Assembly: GCF_030646015.1 (NCBI RefSeq)
Contig: NZ_JAUSLT010000089.1
Location: 57,255-121,254 of the forward strand
Length of the DNA: 64,000 bases
From: Bradyrhizobium sp.
Lineage (GTDB): Bacteria; Pseudomonadota; Alphaproteobacteria; Rhizobiales; Xanthobacteraceae
Reading direction: 5' to 3'
Both the position numbers and the translations under genes were made by a program. This document shows, one piece after another, positions 43,786-51,588 of the stretch (position 1 is its first letter; each line of letters starts with the position of its first letter). The notes under the pieces are model-generated. The model searched no databases, was not told the origin of the DNA, and saw nothing but the letters and a program-made list of their open reading frames with translations.

Positions 43786-46281
43786 ATGTCTGACCTTTCG
43801 GCGGAAATCCAGCTTCGGCCAACCCGCATTGGCTTTCTTGTAGAGCCTGCTGACCTCGCTTCGGTCCGCAGCATCATGCGCGCGTGCACGTGCCTGTGGG
43901 GAGGCGTCTACAATCCGATCATCCCGGTTTTCAACAGGCCGCCGACCGAATGGAAGTCGGAGACCTATGATCGGTTCAAGGGAGCCGCAGTAGCCAAAGG
44001 ATATGTCCGGTTCTTTGAACCCGACGTGTACGTTGAAGCCAAGGCGGGCTTACTGGAAAAAGCCGGCCTCCGCGCTCTGCGTCCAGAATACTCGTTTCAT
44101 TCGCACGTAATAACGCTGAAGGAGCTCTTGGAGCCTGAGCCCGACAGAAGCTATTCGGAGCCGCAGTTCGGTTTGAACATCCAAGATATATTGGGCCATA
44201 TCTACAAGACTGAGCAAAAGTTCGTTCTGAGAGACAAACGGGAGAGCGTTGTTGTCAAGCCGCAGCGAGGCAACGCGCTCGTAGAATCCGTCTTCGGTGT
44301 ATACCCAACGACGCCTGACGTGGACTACATCCGGCAAGCGTACACGGATGTCTACAAACCGGAGGAGGTAGATGCGACACCCGAAAACTGGCGTCGGGTC
44401 TTTCAAAGAGGCGCTGAAACTCCCCTGCGGGTTACGCGTCACGGTTTAAACACACAACGTTATTGGTACCACGACCTATTGGTGTTCGTTTTCGATCCGG
44501 CGCGCGCCACCGATTTGATCGATCTTTGGAATTTGAGGCTCGAACCTCATCCCGTTCTACCCGTTCCAATCGGTTGGTTCGTGGCACTGGCCGACGACAT
44601 CTTTGATCTGCTCCAGTCAGAGCACAGATCGGTCGCTGGGAATCCAAATGGCATTATGCATCACGCAACAATTGAGTTTGGCCGCTCCATACGAAAGAAG
44701 GATGCCGAGGCGTTAGTACATACGCTTAAACCCGGATTGCCGCCCGGCGCACTGACGGTGAAGTACTGGCGCAATTCAATATGGATTGACCATCGCGACG
44801 ATAGAATGCATCGCGATACGCGCTTGAAAGTAGTTGCAAACGAGAAACGAGCCGATCTTCTCCTTAAGGAAGATGGTCAGCGATTGCACACTACGTTTGA
44901 AGCGCTTGAGCCCGAGTTCTCCATTCGCCACAGCAAGGGCGATCATCGATGGGTTAATGTTCTTCGCCTCTCCAACTACGGCAAAAAGAGCGTCGCGTCA
45001 CTACTGCCCTTCAATACCTTCGATCGTACTTGGCCAAGCCTTGCTTTAGGCGGTGAGAGCGTTGCGGTTGGAGGTGAAGGCTGGGTTTTCCCGCAGAGCC
45101 ATAAGAATCTGGGTCAGTACGTTTCGCTGATGAATCCTGAAGAAGCGATTATTGGCTCGCTTAAGCAACTAGGCATAAGGGCCAAACTATCGGAACCGGG
45201 CCACATCGCCAAGCAAATGCTGGAGCATCTCGGTGGCCTATGGGGCGTGCATTTGCTGGCTGATCTTGACACTTTAAAACTGCTCAACAAGATGGCGGGA
45301 GGGATGCGGCGAAAGCGAAACGAAGTGGAAACAATCGAGGAAACCTTCGAACTCAGGACCGCATCCTTAAAGGTTTGGACAAAGCTTGTTTCACGTCGGA
45401 AGGAAAAACGCTCCTCCTCAGCGGATTTGGTAAAATTCACTGCGGCGAATATCATTCGTCTTGGGGTCGAGACGGAATGTCCGCATTGCAGTGCCAAGAA
45501 GTGGAGCACGTTGACGGCGGTCGACTATCGTGTCGTTTGCGACCGCTGCCTGAAACTTTTTGAATTTCCGGAAGCGGGTTTGAGAGACCACAACCGCAAC
45601 TGGACATATCGCGTGGTCGGTCCATTCTCTGTACCTGACTATGGTCGCGGCTCATACAGCGCGCTCTTGGCGCTACGCGTGCTTAGTCGTTATCGGTCGG
45701 CGATGGATCGCATGACTTTCGCCACCGCAATGAACTTGAGCTTCGATGGCATCGACCGCGAAGTCGATTTCATCGCTTGGCATGCTGGAGAGCGTATGCA
45801 GGAAACGCACCGCCCTCCACAACTCGTGATCGGCGAAGCTAAGTCATTCGGACAAGGTGAATCGATTACCTCCAGCGAGTTAGCCAAGCTCAGGCAGGTC
45901 GTGACCAAGCTGCCAGAGGCGGTAATTGTGATTGCAGTGCTGCGCGATCATTTTACTCCAGCCGAGAAGAAAATGCTGACGAGTTTCGTCAAGTGGGGAC
46001 GACGCGTGAACCTATATGGCGAGCCGACAAATCCAGTCCTCCTTTTGACGTCGCACGAACTGATGATGGATCACTACGTGTCGTCGACTTGGAAGGAACT
46101 AGGCGGCAAGCACGCGAAATTCGCCGATTACAACAACACGCGAACATTATTTAATTTTGCCGATGCGACCCAGCAAATCTATTTGGGTATGCCGTCATTT
46201 CATCTGGAGCGGGATAACTATTGGAAAAAGCGTCATGCGCGGCGTCTTGCACGGCAGGCTTCGAAACAAGTTGCCGTATGA
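43786..46281 (+). CDS. 831-residue zinc-ribbon protein with PD-(D/E)XK-like motif
   Basis: A single large gene I cannot assign to a described family. The N-terminus TRIGFLVEPADLASVRSIMR with CTCLWGGVYNPIIPVF (residues about 10-50) looks like a conserved module. A zinc ribbon occurs at CPHC (565-568) and CDRC (585-588). After it, EVDFIAW (Asp661) and VIGEAKSF (Glu684-x-Lys686) have the order and spacing of a PD-(D/E)XK nuclease core, followed by a predicted strand VIVIAVL. The reading is a possible DNA-cleaving effector with a sensor-like N-terminal half. ATG 43786 is used; a TTG at 43768 is in frame. It lies alone on its strand, the main cargo of the island. Confidence 0.9.
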   Translation: MSDLSAEIQLRPTRIGFLVEPADLASVRSIMRACTCLWGGVYNPIIPVFNRPPTEWKSETYDRFKGAAVAKGYVRFFEPDVYVEAKAGLLEKAGLRALRPEYSFHSHVITLKELLEPEPDRSYSEPQFGLNIQDILGHIYKTEQKFVLRDKRESVVVKPQRGNALVESVFGVYPTTPDVDYIRQAYTDVYKPEEVDATPENWRRVFQRGAETPLRVTRHGLNTQRYWYHDLLVFVFDPARATDLIDLWNLRLEPHPVLPVPIGWFVALADDIFDLLQSEHRSVAGNPNGIMHHATIEFGRSIRKKDAEALVHTLKPGLPPGALTVKYWRNSIWIDHRDDRMHRDTRLKVVANEKRADLLLKEDGQRLHTTFEALEPEFSIRHSKGDHRWVNVLRLSNYGKKSVASLLPFNTFDRTWPSLALGGESVAVGGEGWVFPQSHKNLGQYVSLMNPEEAIIGSLKQLGIRAKLSEPGHIAKQMLEHLGGLWGVHLLADLDTLKLLNKMAGGMRRKRNEVETIEETFELRTASLKVWTKLVSRRKEKRSSSADLVKFTAANIIRLGVETECPHCSAKKWSTLTAVDYRVVCDRCLKLFEFPEAGLRDHNRNWTYRVVGPFSVPDYGRGSYSALLALRVLSRYRSAMDRMTFATAMNLSFDGIDREVDFIAWHAGERMQETHRPPQLVIGEAKSFGQGESITSSELAKLRQVVTKLPEAVIVIAVLRDHFTPAEKKMLTSFVKWGRRVNLYGEPTNPVLLLTSHELMMDHYVSSTWKELGGKHAKFADYNNTRTLFNFADATQQIYLGMPSFHLERDNYWKKRHARRLARQASKQVAV

Positions 46282-46470
46282 TAGTCAGCGTTTTCGCTTT
46301 GCTAACCCATTACCAAATGCTCTCATTCCTTTATGGGCAATCCTCGCTTATCTCACCATCATTGCATTCCAGAAAATTTGCTGAGATCGGGCAAAGAGCG
46401 TGCGAATGGTCAATTTCGATAGATCAACGCCGTTCAAAAGGGCTTCATGAGCGAGAGGCGCGTCATTTTC

Positions 46471-46791
46471 CTAGTATGGCTCCTCCGGAGGAACTTCCGA
46501 AAATTGAAAACGACTCAAAAATTCATCTGAAGTACCCAACTCCACGCCATTCGGCGGAAGCCCGCCGATGACAACTGATTTAAGATTAGCCGCTTTGGCA
46601 TCGTTGATTACTCGCTTCTCAAAAGCGTCAAGCGTTTCATCGCCGGCGCGCTCCAGTATTCGGCCGCCGACATCCGCCAACCGGGGCGGGCCTGAAAAGC
46701 CGCCGTGAATGATGATCACTTGAAGGCTGCCTTTCTCCGACAACAGCAGCCGCTCGGCTGCAGCCAACCTGCGCTCAGTTGCCTTCTTCAT
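46471..46791 (-). CDS. small phage/island-type protein
   Basis: A 106-residue protein: a helical, Lys/Arg-rich start (KKATERRLAAAERLLLSEKG), then a strand-rich middle (LQVIIIHGGFSGPPRLADVG) and an acidic end. No family recognised. It overlaps the 3' end of the DUF5681-like gene by 17 bases and is the last of a three-gene unit. The ATG at 46791 is preferred over the longer frame to 46830 because the latter would overlap more. Confidence 0.65.
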   Translation of the reverse strand: MKKATERRLAAAERLLLSEKGSLQVIIIHGGFSGPPRLADVGGRILERAGDETLDAFEKRVINDAKAANLKSVVIGGLPPNGVELGTSDEFLSRFQFSEVPPEEPY

Positions 46792-47263
46792 TTGATCTTG
46801 ATCCGTGTTCACTGGCGATCCGCAGCTCAAGCGCCTTTAGACGGTCCTCAATGGCTGTCGTCTCGATCATTCGCAACTGTCTTTCAAACAATTCCGAAAG
46901 GGCTTGAGCTGCATCGGTTGGCAGCTCGCCCGTTGCGACGGATCTGATCACCGCTCCATGGGCCGCAAGTACATCAGCAGAACTCGCAACCTTCGGGATT
47001 ATTCCAGACCTAGATTTAATCGTGTGACCCCGTGGTACAGGCCACAATCGATCAAGAACGAGCCTCGCGGCGGTTGCATCGCCCTTCTTTGCTTTGCCGA
47101 CAACAGCGCGCGCAATCGCCAACGCATCCCCCTCGGAGATCGCCTCGGACATAAGCGTTGCCTTATTGCGCGAGCCCGGCGGCCTGCCAGCTTTATTGCC
47201 GCTCTGCCCGCGAGCGAACGGGCGGCCCCGCCGCTGTTTTCCCGCTGTTTTCTTGCTGGCCAT
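46775..47263 (-). CDS. DUF5681-like protein
   Basis: A 162-residue protein with the DUF5681 signature RGRPFARGQSGNKAGRPPGS near the N-terminus, then a helical region (ARAVVGKAKKGDATAARLVL). This family is common on prophages and integrative elements beside packaging or transfer genes; its role is unknown, but the basic glycine-rich start suggests nucleic-acid binding. ATG 47263 follows the upstream stop by 12 bases. Confidence 0.85.
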   Translation of the reverse strand: MASKKTAGKQRRGRPFARGQSGNKAGRPPGSRNKATLMSEAISEGDALAIARAVVGKAKKGDATAARLVLDRLWPVPRGHTIKSRSGIIPKVASSADVLAAHGAVIRSVATGELPTDAAQALSELFERQLRMIETTAIEDRLKALELRIASEHGSRSNEEGN

Positions 47264-47275
47264 TGGGTTTCTAAC

Positions 47276-47674
47276 TTAGTTATTGGGCTTACGGAGGGTT
47301 TCCGCAAATTTGAAAATCTTCTCGAACAGAGCCATTCGCAGTTCGAAGTTTGACTTTAGTTCTTCGTCAACGCGTTCGTAATGCGATATGACTAGAGCCT
47401 CAAGATCCCGAGGCAACTCGACGTGATCAATACCGCGTAGCGTAAGCTCGGAAAATACGTCCTCCATTGCTTCCTCGAACGAACCGCCATCAAGGTACTT
47501 GCGCAACAAAACCCGCCAGCGGGCTTCTAAGGTTTTAGTGCGGGCGCTTGACAATATTCTACCGCGAGCAAGATATTCAGCGACTACGTCCATATTTTCG
47601 CTGGCGCGCAAGGCGTCAAAAAGGGTCTGGAATCGTTCGGATCTGGCCGCCGCCGTTGTAAATCTTCGCTTCAT
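47276..47674 (-). CDS. small helical island protein of unknown function
   Basis: A 132-residue, largely helical protein: FQTLFDALRASENMDVVAEY and EARWRVLLRKYLDGGSFEEA. No motif recognised. It starts the three-gene unit with the DUF5681-like gene. The order (unknown helical protein, DUF5681, small strand-helix protein) looks like an element-borne cassette. ATG 47674. Confidence 0.65.
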   Translation of the reverse strand: MKRRFTTAAARSERFQTLFDALRASENMDVVAEYLARGRILSSARTKTLEARWRVLLRKYLDGGSFEEAMEDVFSELTLRGIDHVELPRDLEALVISHYERVDEELKSNFELRMALFEKIFKFAETLRKPNN

Positions 47675-48229
47675 CGTTCCGAGTTCTCATATATTGCGTT
47701 ACGTACTGACCCTCGAATCGGGGCAGCATTCAGTTTGCTGAAAGGCACGCCTCCCCCTCCGTTGCCCTCCCTCCCGCTCAGCGGGACGGTCACGGTCGAA
47801 GGCCACAATTTCCAACCACTTTATCGAGCGCACCTTGACGGGTGCCAATCGGCCCTCCCGACGGGAGTTGGACCCGTCTTCGATGGGGTATGCATTTGCT
47901 CGTTTCTCGTCGCCCATTGTGATCAGCGATCAGGACCGGAGGTGTCCCGGCTACTACTACCGGGGTGAGAGTCCGTGGTATTGCCGGTGTCCTAATGTCA
48001 GAACCGGCTTTCTGACCGGGCGGACAACGGCCCGGTTCGCTGCGGTCATTCATCGAGGCTTTGGGGTGTTCCCCACGCCAGCCCGCGACAGGATCATGGC
48101 CGATCTCGACCTGTCGCTGTTTTCGCGACGGCTGTCATGAACGGTGATGGTGGCGGGACCTCCGAGCACCATGCATCAGAGCGTCCACGGCAGACCGAAC
48201 GCGGTGGTTCGGTCAGCGCGCGAGCGCTG

Positions 48230-48310
48230 CTATTCCTCCATGGTGAAAAAGTAGTCGGGCAGGTCGGGCAGCGGCGCGTCGTAGCTCGGGCTGATCTAGA
48301 ACCGGGTCAT
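48230..48310 (-). pseudogene. possible 26-residue LexA-controlled micro-ORF with an internal stop
   Basis: From ATG 48310 the frame reads MTRF, a TAG, then ISPSYDAPLPDLPDYFFTME and a final stop at 48230. One base change (TAG from TAC, Tyr) would give a 26-residue peptide. A LexA box ends 25 bases upstream of the ATG. Two inverted repeats (48193-48228) follow. It may equally be a relic of a larger gene. In 47675-48426 I see no other coding frame worth calling. Confidence 0.25.
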
Positions 48311-48335
48311 CGTCACGTTCGTCGTTCCGGCGCGA

Positions 48336-48350
48336 GAACGTGCCCGGAAC
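48336..48350. promoter_or_regulatory. alphaproteobacterial LexA (SOS) box
   Basis: GAAC (48336-48339), seven bases, GAAC (48347-48350): exact match to the direct-repeat operator of alphaproteobacterial LexA (GTTC-N7-GTTC on the minus strand). It faces the micro-ORF at 48310 and lies 76 bases from the tRNA. Confidence 0.55.
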
Positions 48351-48390
48351 CTGTTTTGCAAAACGCAAGGGACGATCTGCAAAACATTCA

Positions 48391-48418
48391 TTGCCCAAAG
48401 CCGAAAAAGCGTTATGAA
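48391..48418 (+). promoter_or_regulatory. predicted promoter of the reconstituted tRNA-Leu
   Basis: TTGCCC (48391-48396), 16-base spacer, TATGAA (48413-48418), eight bases before the tRNA. It lies inside the element (left of the shared core), so it should be element-derived. Confidence 0.5.
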
Positions 48419-48426
48419 ACAAACGC

Positions 48427-48513
48427 GCGGACGTGGCGGAACTGGTAGACGCAAGGGACTTAAAATCCCTCGATGGCAACATCGTGTGGGTTCGATTCCC
48501 ACCGCCCGCACCA
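48427..48513 (+). tRNA. tRNA-Leu (anticodon UAA), attR
   Basis: An 87-base Leu tRNA with encoded CCA. D-arm TGGCGGAACTGGTAGACGC, anticodon loop CTTAAAA (anticodon TAA), long variable arm CGATGGCAACATCGT, T-arm GTGGGTTCGATTCCCAC and discriminator A. The acceptor stem GCGGACG/CGCCCGC has a single A5-C68 mismatch. Positions 1-40 form the element attR core. Confidence 0.95.
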
Positions 48514-48767
48514 GAGATTGGCTCTGACGAGCCGCACGAATGGCGTGACAAAGCGCATGGCGGCAAGTTCGCTGTCGCGCTCCACCAATCTGCGGCGATC
48601 GGATCCCAACCGCAGCCAAGTACCGACTAACGAACCCTTCAGCCTTGCTGTTCTAAATCTTGAACGCGATTCGGGTGGATCAACGCCGCCTGTCTAACGA
48701 CCGAAAGGCCGGCACCAGCCTTGCCTCGCATGGTCGGTGCCTACGCTGTCTTGAAGAGGTTGCCACG

Positions 48768-49199
48768 ATGAAAATTGATGCGGGAACGAGCTATCTCCAC
48801 GCCAGCCAGCGCGCGCAATCCCCTGCCGCGCCCGGCAACGCGACATCGTTCGCGGACGTGCTGGCCACGGCCACGGCAGGCCCGTCCGGATCGGGCGCAG
48901 CCGGCGTCAAGCAGGTCGACATCAGCAACATGACGCGCCAGGAAATGCGGGACTGGAGCAATGACCAGATTCGCAGCGGGAAAATGTCGCTTGATGACAG
49001 TCGGCCTTTCATGGCGATGACGATGAAAATTCCGGTGAGTGGCGGTACTGGCGAGCTTCCGGCCGCCAACGATGGCGAACGCCTCGACTTCACGCAGAAG
49101 GTTCGCGCCGGCATCGAGGGCGCGGTTTCGCGCAACGACGAGGTCACGCGCCAGATGCTGCAATCGGCCATGGCGATCATGCAGCGATACCAGGGCTAA
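48768..49199 (+). CDS. rhizobial hypothetical protein
   Basis: A 143-residue protein. The low-complexity Ala/Ser/Gly start (SPAAPGNATSFADVLATATA) suggests a flexible region, then ISNMTRQEMRDWSNDQIRSG and a helical C-terminus ending AIMQRYQG. It resembles rhizobial proteins with a type III-export or flagellar-associated look (disordered, Ala-rich start and single helix end), but this is speculative. ATG 48768 has GAGG upstream. It lies just outside the element. Confidence 0.7.
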   Translation: MKIDAGTSYLHASQRAQSPAAPGNATSFADVLATATAGPSGSGAAGVKQVDISNMTRQEMRDWSNDQIRSGKMSLDDSRPFMAMTMKIPVSGGTGELPAANDGERLDFTQKVRAGIEGAVSRNDEVTRQMLQSAMAIMQRYQG

Positions 49200-49346
49200 A
49201 CCATCGGCCTCGCGCTGACACGAAACGCGAAGCCAAGTCCTGTTCCGGCGCCGCATGGCTTGCGGAATCCAGGCCATGCATCTCCTCGCCCTCGGGAACA
49301 TCCCTGTCCCGAAAATGTTGTCCTGCAGCAATCGGAGCAAGACGAC

Positions 49347-49493
49347 ATGCCCAGCGAAAATCACGGTAACCGGCGCGCCGTAACCACCCACAAGCCGCCG
49401 ACTGGTTTGCCTGCCCCGAGTTCGCCGTCCGCGCAGGCCGCGCCGCCGATCTTGAATGACGGACTGGAATCGCTCCGCAGCAGCCACTGCTGA
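49347..49493 (+). CDS. possible 48-residue protein
   Basis: A short basic/Pro-rich frame (PSENHGNRRAVTTHKPPTG, then SSPSAQAAPPILNDGLESLR) from ATG 49347. GGAGCAAG upstream is a fair ribosome site. It is not supported by family resemblance. It could be a small conserved rhizobial protein or noise. Confidence 0.3.
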   Translation: MPSENHGNRRAVTTHKPPTGLPAPSSPSAQAAPPILNDGLESLRSSHC

Positions 49494-49515
49494 TCCGCGA
49501 GTCGTCAAGTTATCG

Positions 49516-49548
49516 CAAAACGAAAATGCCCGGCACAAGGCCGGGCAT
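49516..49548 (-). terminator. rho-independent terminator for the 49673 binding-protein gene
   Basis: ATGCCCGGC (49526-49534) pairs with GCCGGGCAT (49540-49548); on the minus strand TTTTCGTTTT follows. Repeat B copy 2 lies between it and the gene. Confidence 0.7.
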
Positions 49549-49571
49549 GACGCTTAGATAATCTTGAGCGC

Positions 49572-49650
49572 CGTCATTGCGAGGAGCGAAGCGACGAAGC
49601 AATCCATACGATCTAAAAGATGGATTGCTTCGCTTCGCTCGCAATGACGG
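49572..49650. repeat. dispersed palindromic repeat, family B copy 2
   Basis: CGTCATTGCGAGGAGCGAAG at the left and CTTCGCTCGCAATGACGG at the right, with GAAGCAATCCAT/ATGGATTGCTTC inside: a nearly perfect palindrome within the 3' untranslated part of the binding-protein gene. Confidence 0.88.
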
Positions 49651-49672
49651 CCGCGGGACTGTCGCCCGCCCC

Positions 49673-51280
49673 CTACTTCTTCTCGATATTCCAGAACACC
49701 GGGGTCGCCGGGCCGTCGAGTACGCCGGTCAGTTTGGTGCTCCAGGCGCTGGGCGCGAGATATTGCCCGAGCGGGATGTAGATCGCCTGCTCATAGGCAT
49801 GCTTCTGCAGGTCGGCGGCGATCTTCTTCTGCTCTTCGGGGGTGCCTGCGCGGGCATAGGCATCGCGCAGCTGTTCGACCTTGGCGTCTTCGGCCCAGCC
49901 GAACCAGCCGCCCTTGGTGCCGCGGCCGCCGATCGAGACGTTGGCGACGGGGTTGGACACGTCGGCGCCGACCCAGTTGGTGAAGAACATGTTCCAGCCG
50001 CCTTCCTTGATCGGCTTCTGGCTGGCGCGGCGGGTCACCACGGTCTGCCAGTCGGTGGCCTGCACGTCGACCTTGAAGCCGGCTTCGCGCAGCAACTGCG
50101 CCGCCACGATCGGCTGCGCCTTCAGGGTCACCACGTCGCCGGGCGCCATGATCACGATCGGCGTGCCGTCGTAGCCGGATTCGGCGAGCGCCTTCTTGGC
50201 TTCCGCCATGCCGTTGCCCTTCACCAGGGTCTCCGAACCGACGTCGGTGGCGAGCGGCGTGTCGCAGATGAAGATCGCGCCGCAGATCTTGTAATATTTG
50301 GGATTGCCGACCAGCGCGTCGAGCACCGGCTTCTGGCTCATGGCCAGGAACGCGGCGCGGCGTACCTTGACGTTGTCGAAGGGCGGATGGATGAAATTCA
50401 TGCGCCCGAGCGTCTGGAAGCCGAACTTGTTGAGGGTTTCGACCTTGATGTCCTTGTTGGCTTCCAGCGCCGGCAGGAAATCGAAGGACGGATTTTCCGC
50501 GAAATCGATATCGCCCGACTGCAGCGAATTCACCACGGTCTGCGCGTCGGGCATGGTGAGCCATTCGACGCGGTCGACCTTGACCACCTTGCCGCCGGCG
50601 GTCCAGCTCGCCGGCTCCTTGCGCGGCACGTAGTCCTTGTTCTTCTCGTAGGCGACCTTGACGCCGGGCTGGAATTCGGCGGCGATGAATTTGAACGGGC
50701 CGGAGCCGATCTGTTCGGCGATGGCCTTGCCGGGCTCGGTCTCGGCCAGGCGCTTCGGCATCATGAACGGCACCAGCGACGACGGTTTTCCGAGCGACTC
50801 CAGCACCAGGCCGTAGGGCTCCTTCAATTTCAGCACGATGGTCTTGTCGTCGGCGGCCGTGATGCTGGCGGTGAAATCCATCAGCTTCTGGCCCATGCCG
50901 TCGTTCTTGCCCCAGCGCTTCAGCGAGGCAACGCAGTCTTCCGCCGTCACCGGCTTGCCGTCATGCCATTTCAGGCCGTCGCGCAGGGTGAAGGTGTAGG
51001 TGAGCTTGTCGTCCGAGATTTTCCATTCCGCCATCTGCGGCTGGATCTTGAAGTTCGAATCGGTGGCCACCAGCGTGTCGTAGACCATGTAGCCGTGGTC
51101 GCGGGTGATGTAGGCGGTGGTGAGACCGGGATCGGTCACGCGCAAATCGGAATGCATCACCGCGGTGATGGTCTTGCCGGCGGCGAACGCCTGCGGCGTC
51201 AAGGCGGCCGAAAAGGCAAGGACCGACAGCGCGACACCGGACGCTAGCGTGGGCCGTTTCCAACGCGAGATGTGGAACAT
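49673..51280 (-). CDS. ABC transporter periplasmic binding protein (SBP family 5)
   Basis: A 535-residue receptor with signal peptide (VALSVLAFSAALTPQAFA). Family features: YTFTLRDGLKWHDGKPVTAE near residue 95, KIQPQMAEW and VRRAAFLAMSQKPVLDALV. CAGGAGAG before ATG 51280 fixes the start. It is divergent from the M20 carboxypeptidase, permeases and fused ATPase on the other side of its promoter region, so it is probably the receptor of that importer, which otherwise lacks one. Confidence 0.94.
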   Translation of the reverse strand: MFHISRWKRPTLASGVALSVLAFSAALTPQAFAAGKTITAVMHSDLRVTDPGLTTAYITRDHGYMVYDTLVATDSNFKIQPQMAEWKISDDKLTYTFTLRDGLKWHDGKPVTAEDCVASLKRWGKNDGMGQKLMDFTASITAADDKTIVLKLKEPYGLVLESLGKPSSLVPFMMPKRLAETEPGKAIAEQIGSGPFKFIAAEFQPGVKVAYEKNKDYVPRKEPASWTAGGKVVKVDRVEWLTMPDAQTVVNSLQSGDIDFAENPSFDFLPALEANKDIKVETLNKFGFQTLGRMNFIHPPFDNVKVRRAAFLAMSQKPVLDALVGNPKYYKICGAIFICDTPLATDVGSETLVKGNGMAEAKKALAESGYDGTPIVIMAPGDVVTLKAQPIVAAQLLREAGFKVDVQATDWQTVVTRRASQKPIKEGGWNMFFTNWVGADVSNPVANVSIGGRGTKGGWFGWAEDAKVEQLRDAYARAGTPEEQKKIAADLQKHAYEQAIYIPLGQYLAPSAWSTKLTGVLDGPATPVFWNIEKK

Positions 51281-51461
51281 TCAAACTCTCCTGACGTGAA
51301 ACTGATCAAACCCAGATGATAAGTTATGCATGCGGTACGTTATTTAGGCGCACTAACACGCTGTAACTCCGAGGGTATTCGAGACTTGCACCAAGCGCGT
51401 GGCGCGTCAATCGGGTTTTAGATCATGGATGCGCGGCGAATGCGCCCGAGCCGGCGCCCAG

Positions 51462-51492
51462 GTTTCACTTTACAACAAGTTTCACTTTACAA
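51462..51492. repeat. tandem 14-bp repeat in promoter region
   Basis: GTTTCACTTTACAA occurs at 51462-51475 and again at 51479-51492, period 17. It lies between the divergent receptor and peptidase genes and could be a pair of operator sites. The rest of 51281-51588 holds no gene. Confidence 0.5.
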
Positions 51493-51588
51493 ATTCGCCG
51501 CCGGTCACTTTCGTAAGGATCCTGCTCGCAAGCCGCTCGCGTGAGCCCGCGCGTCAACAAGACCCCGTTCAATCATAAAGAGAAGCCG

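Larger units (their letters stand above)
39428..48466. mobile_element. integrative element in tRNA-Leu(UAA), about 9 kb
   Basis: The element is bounded by an exact 40-bp direct repeat: the 5' half of tRNA-Leu(UAA) at 39428-39467 (attL) and at 48427-48466 (attR), the latter joined to the 3' half as a full tRNA. Inside are a tyrosine integrase next to attL, two small DNA-binding proteins, a serine recombinase, a HEPN-motif protein and partner, an 831-residue zinc-ribbon/nuclease-like protein and three phage-type small genes. Composition is lower in GC and codon use is less biased than outside, most clearly in the 831-residue gene. No replication or conjugation gene is seen, so it is probably a mobilisable or defective island. 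Confidence 0.88.

Noticed and set aside
47835..48140. Short plus-strand frames upstream of the tRNA
   Set aside because: No motif, composition unlike genes; region treated as non-coding.
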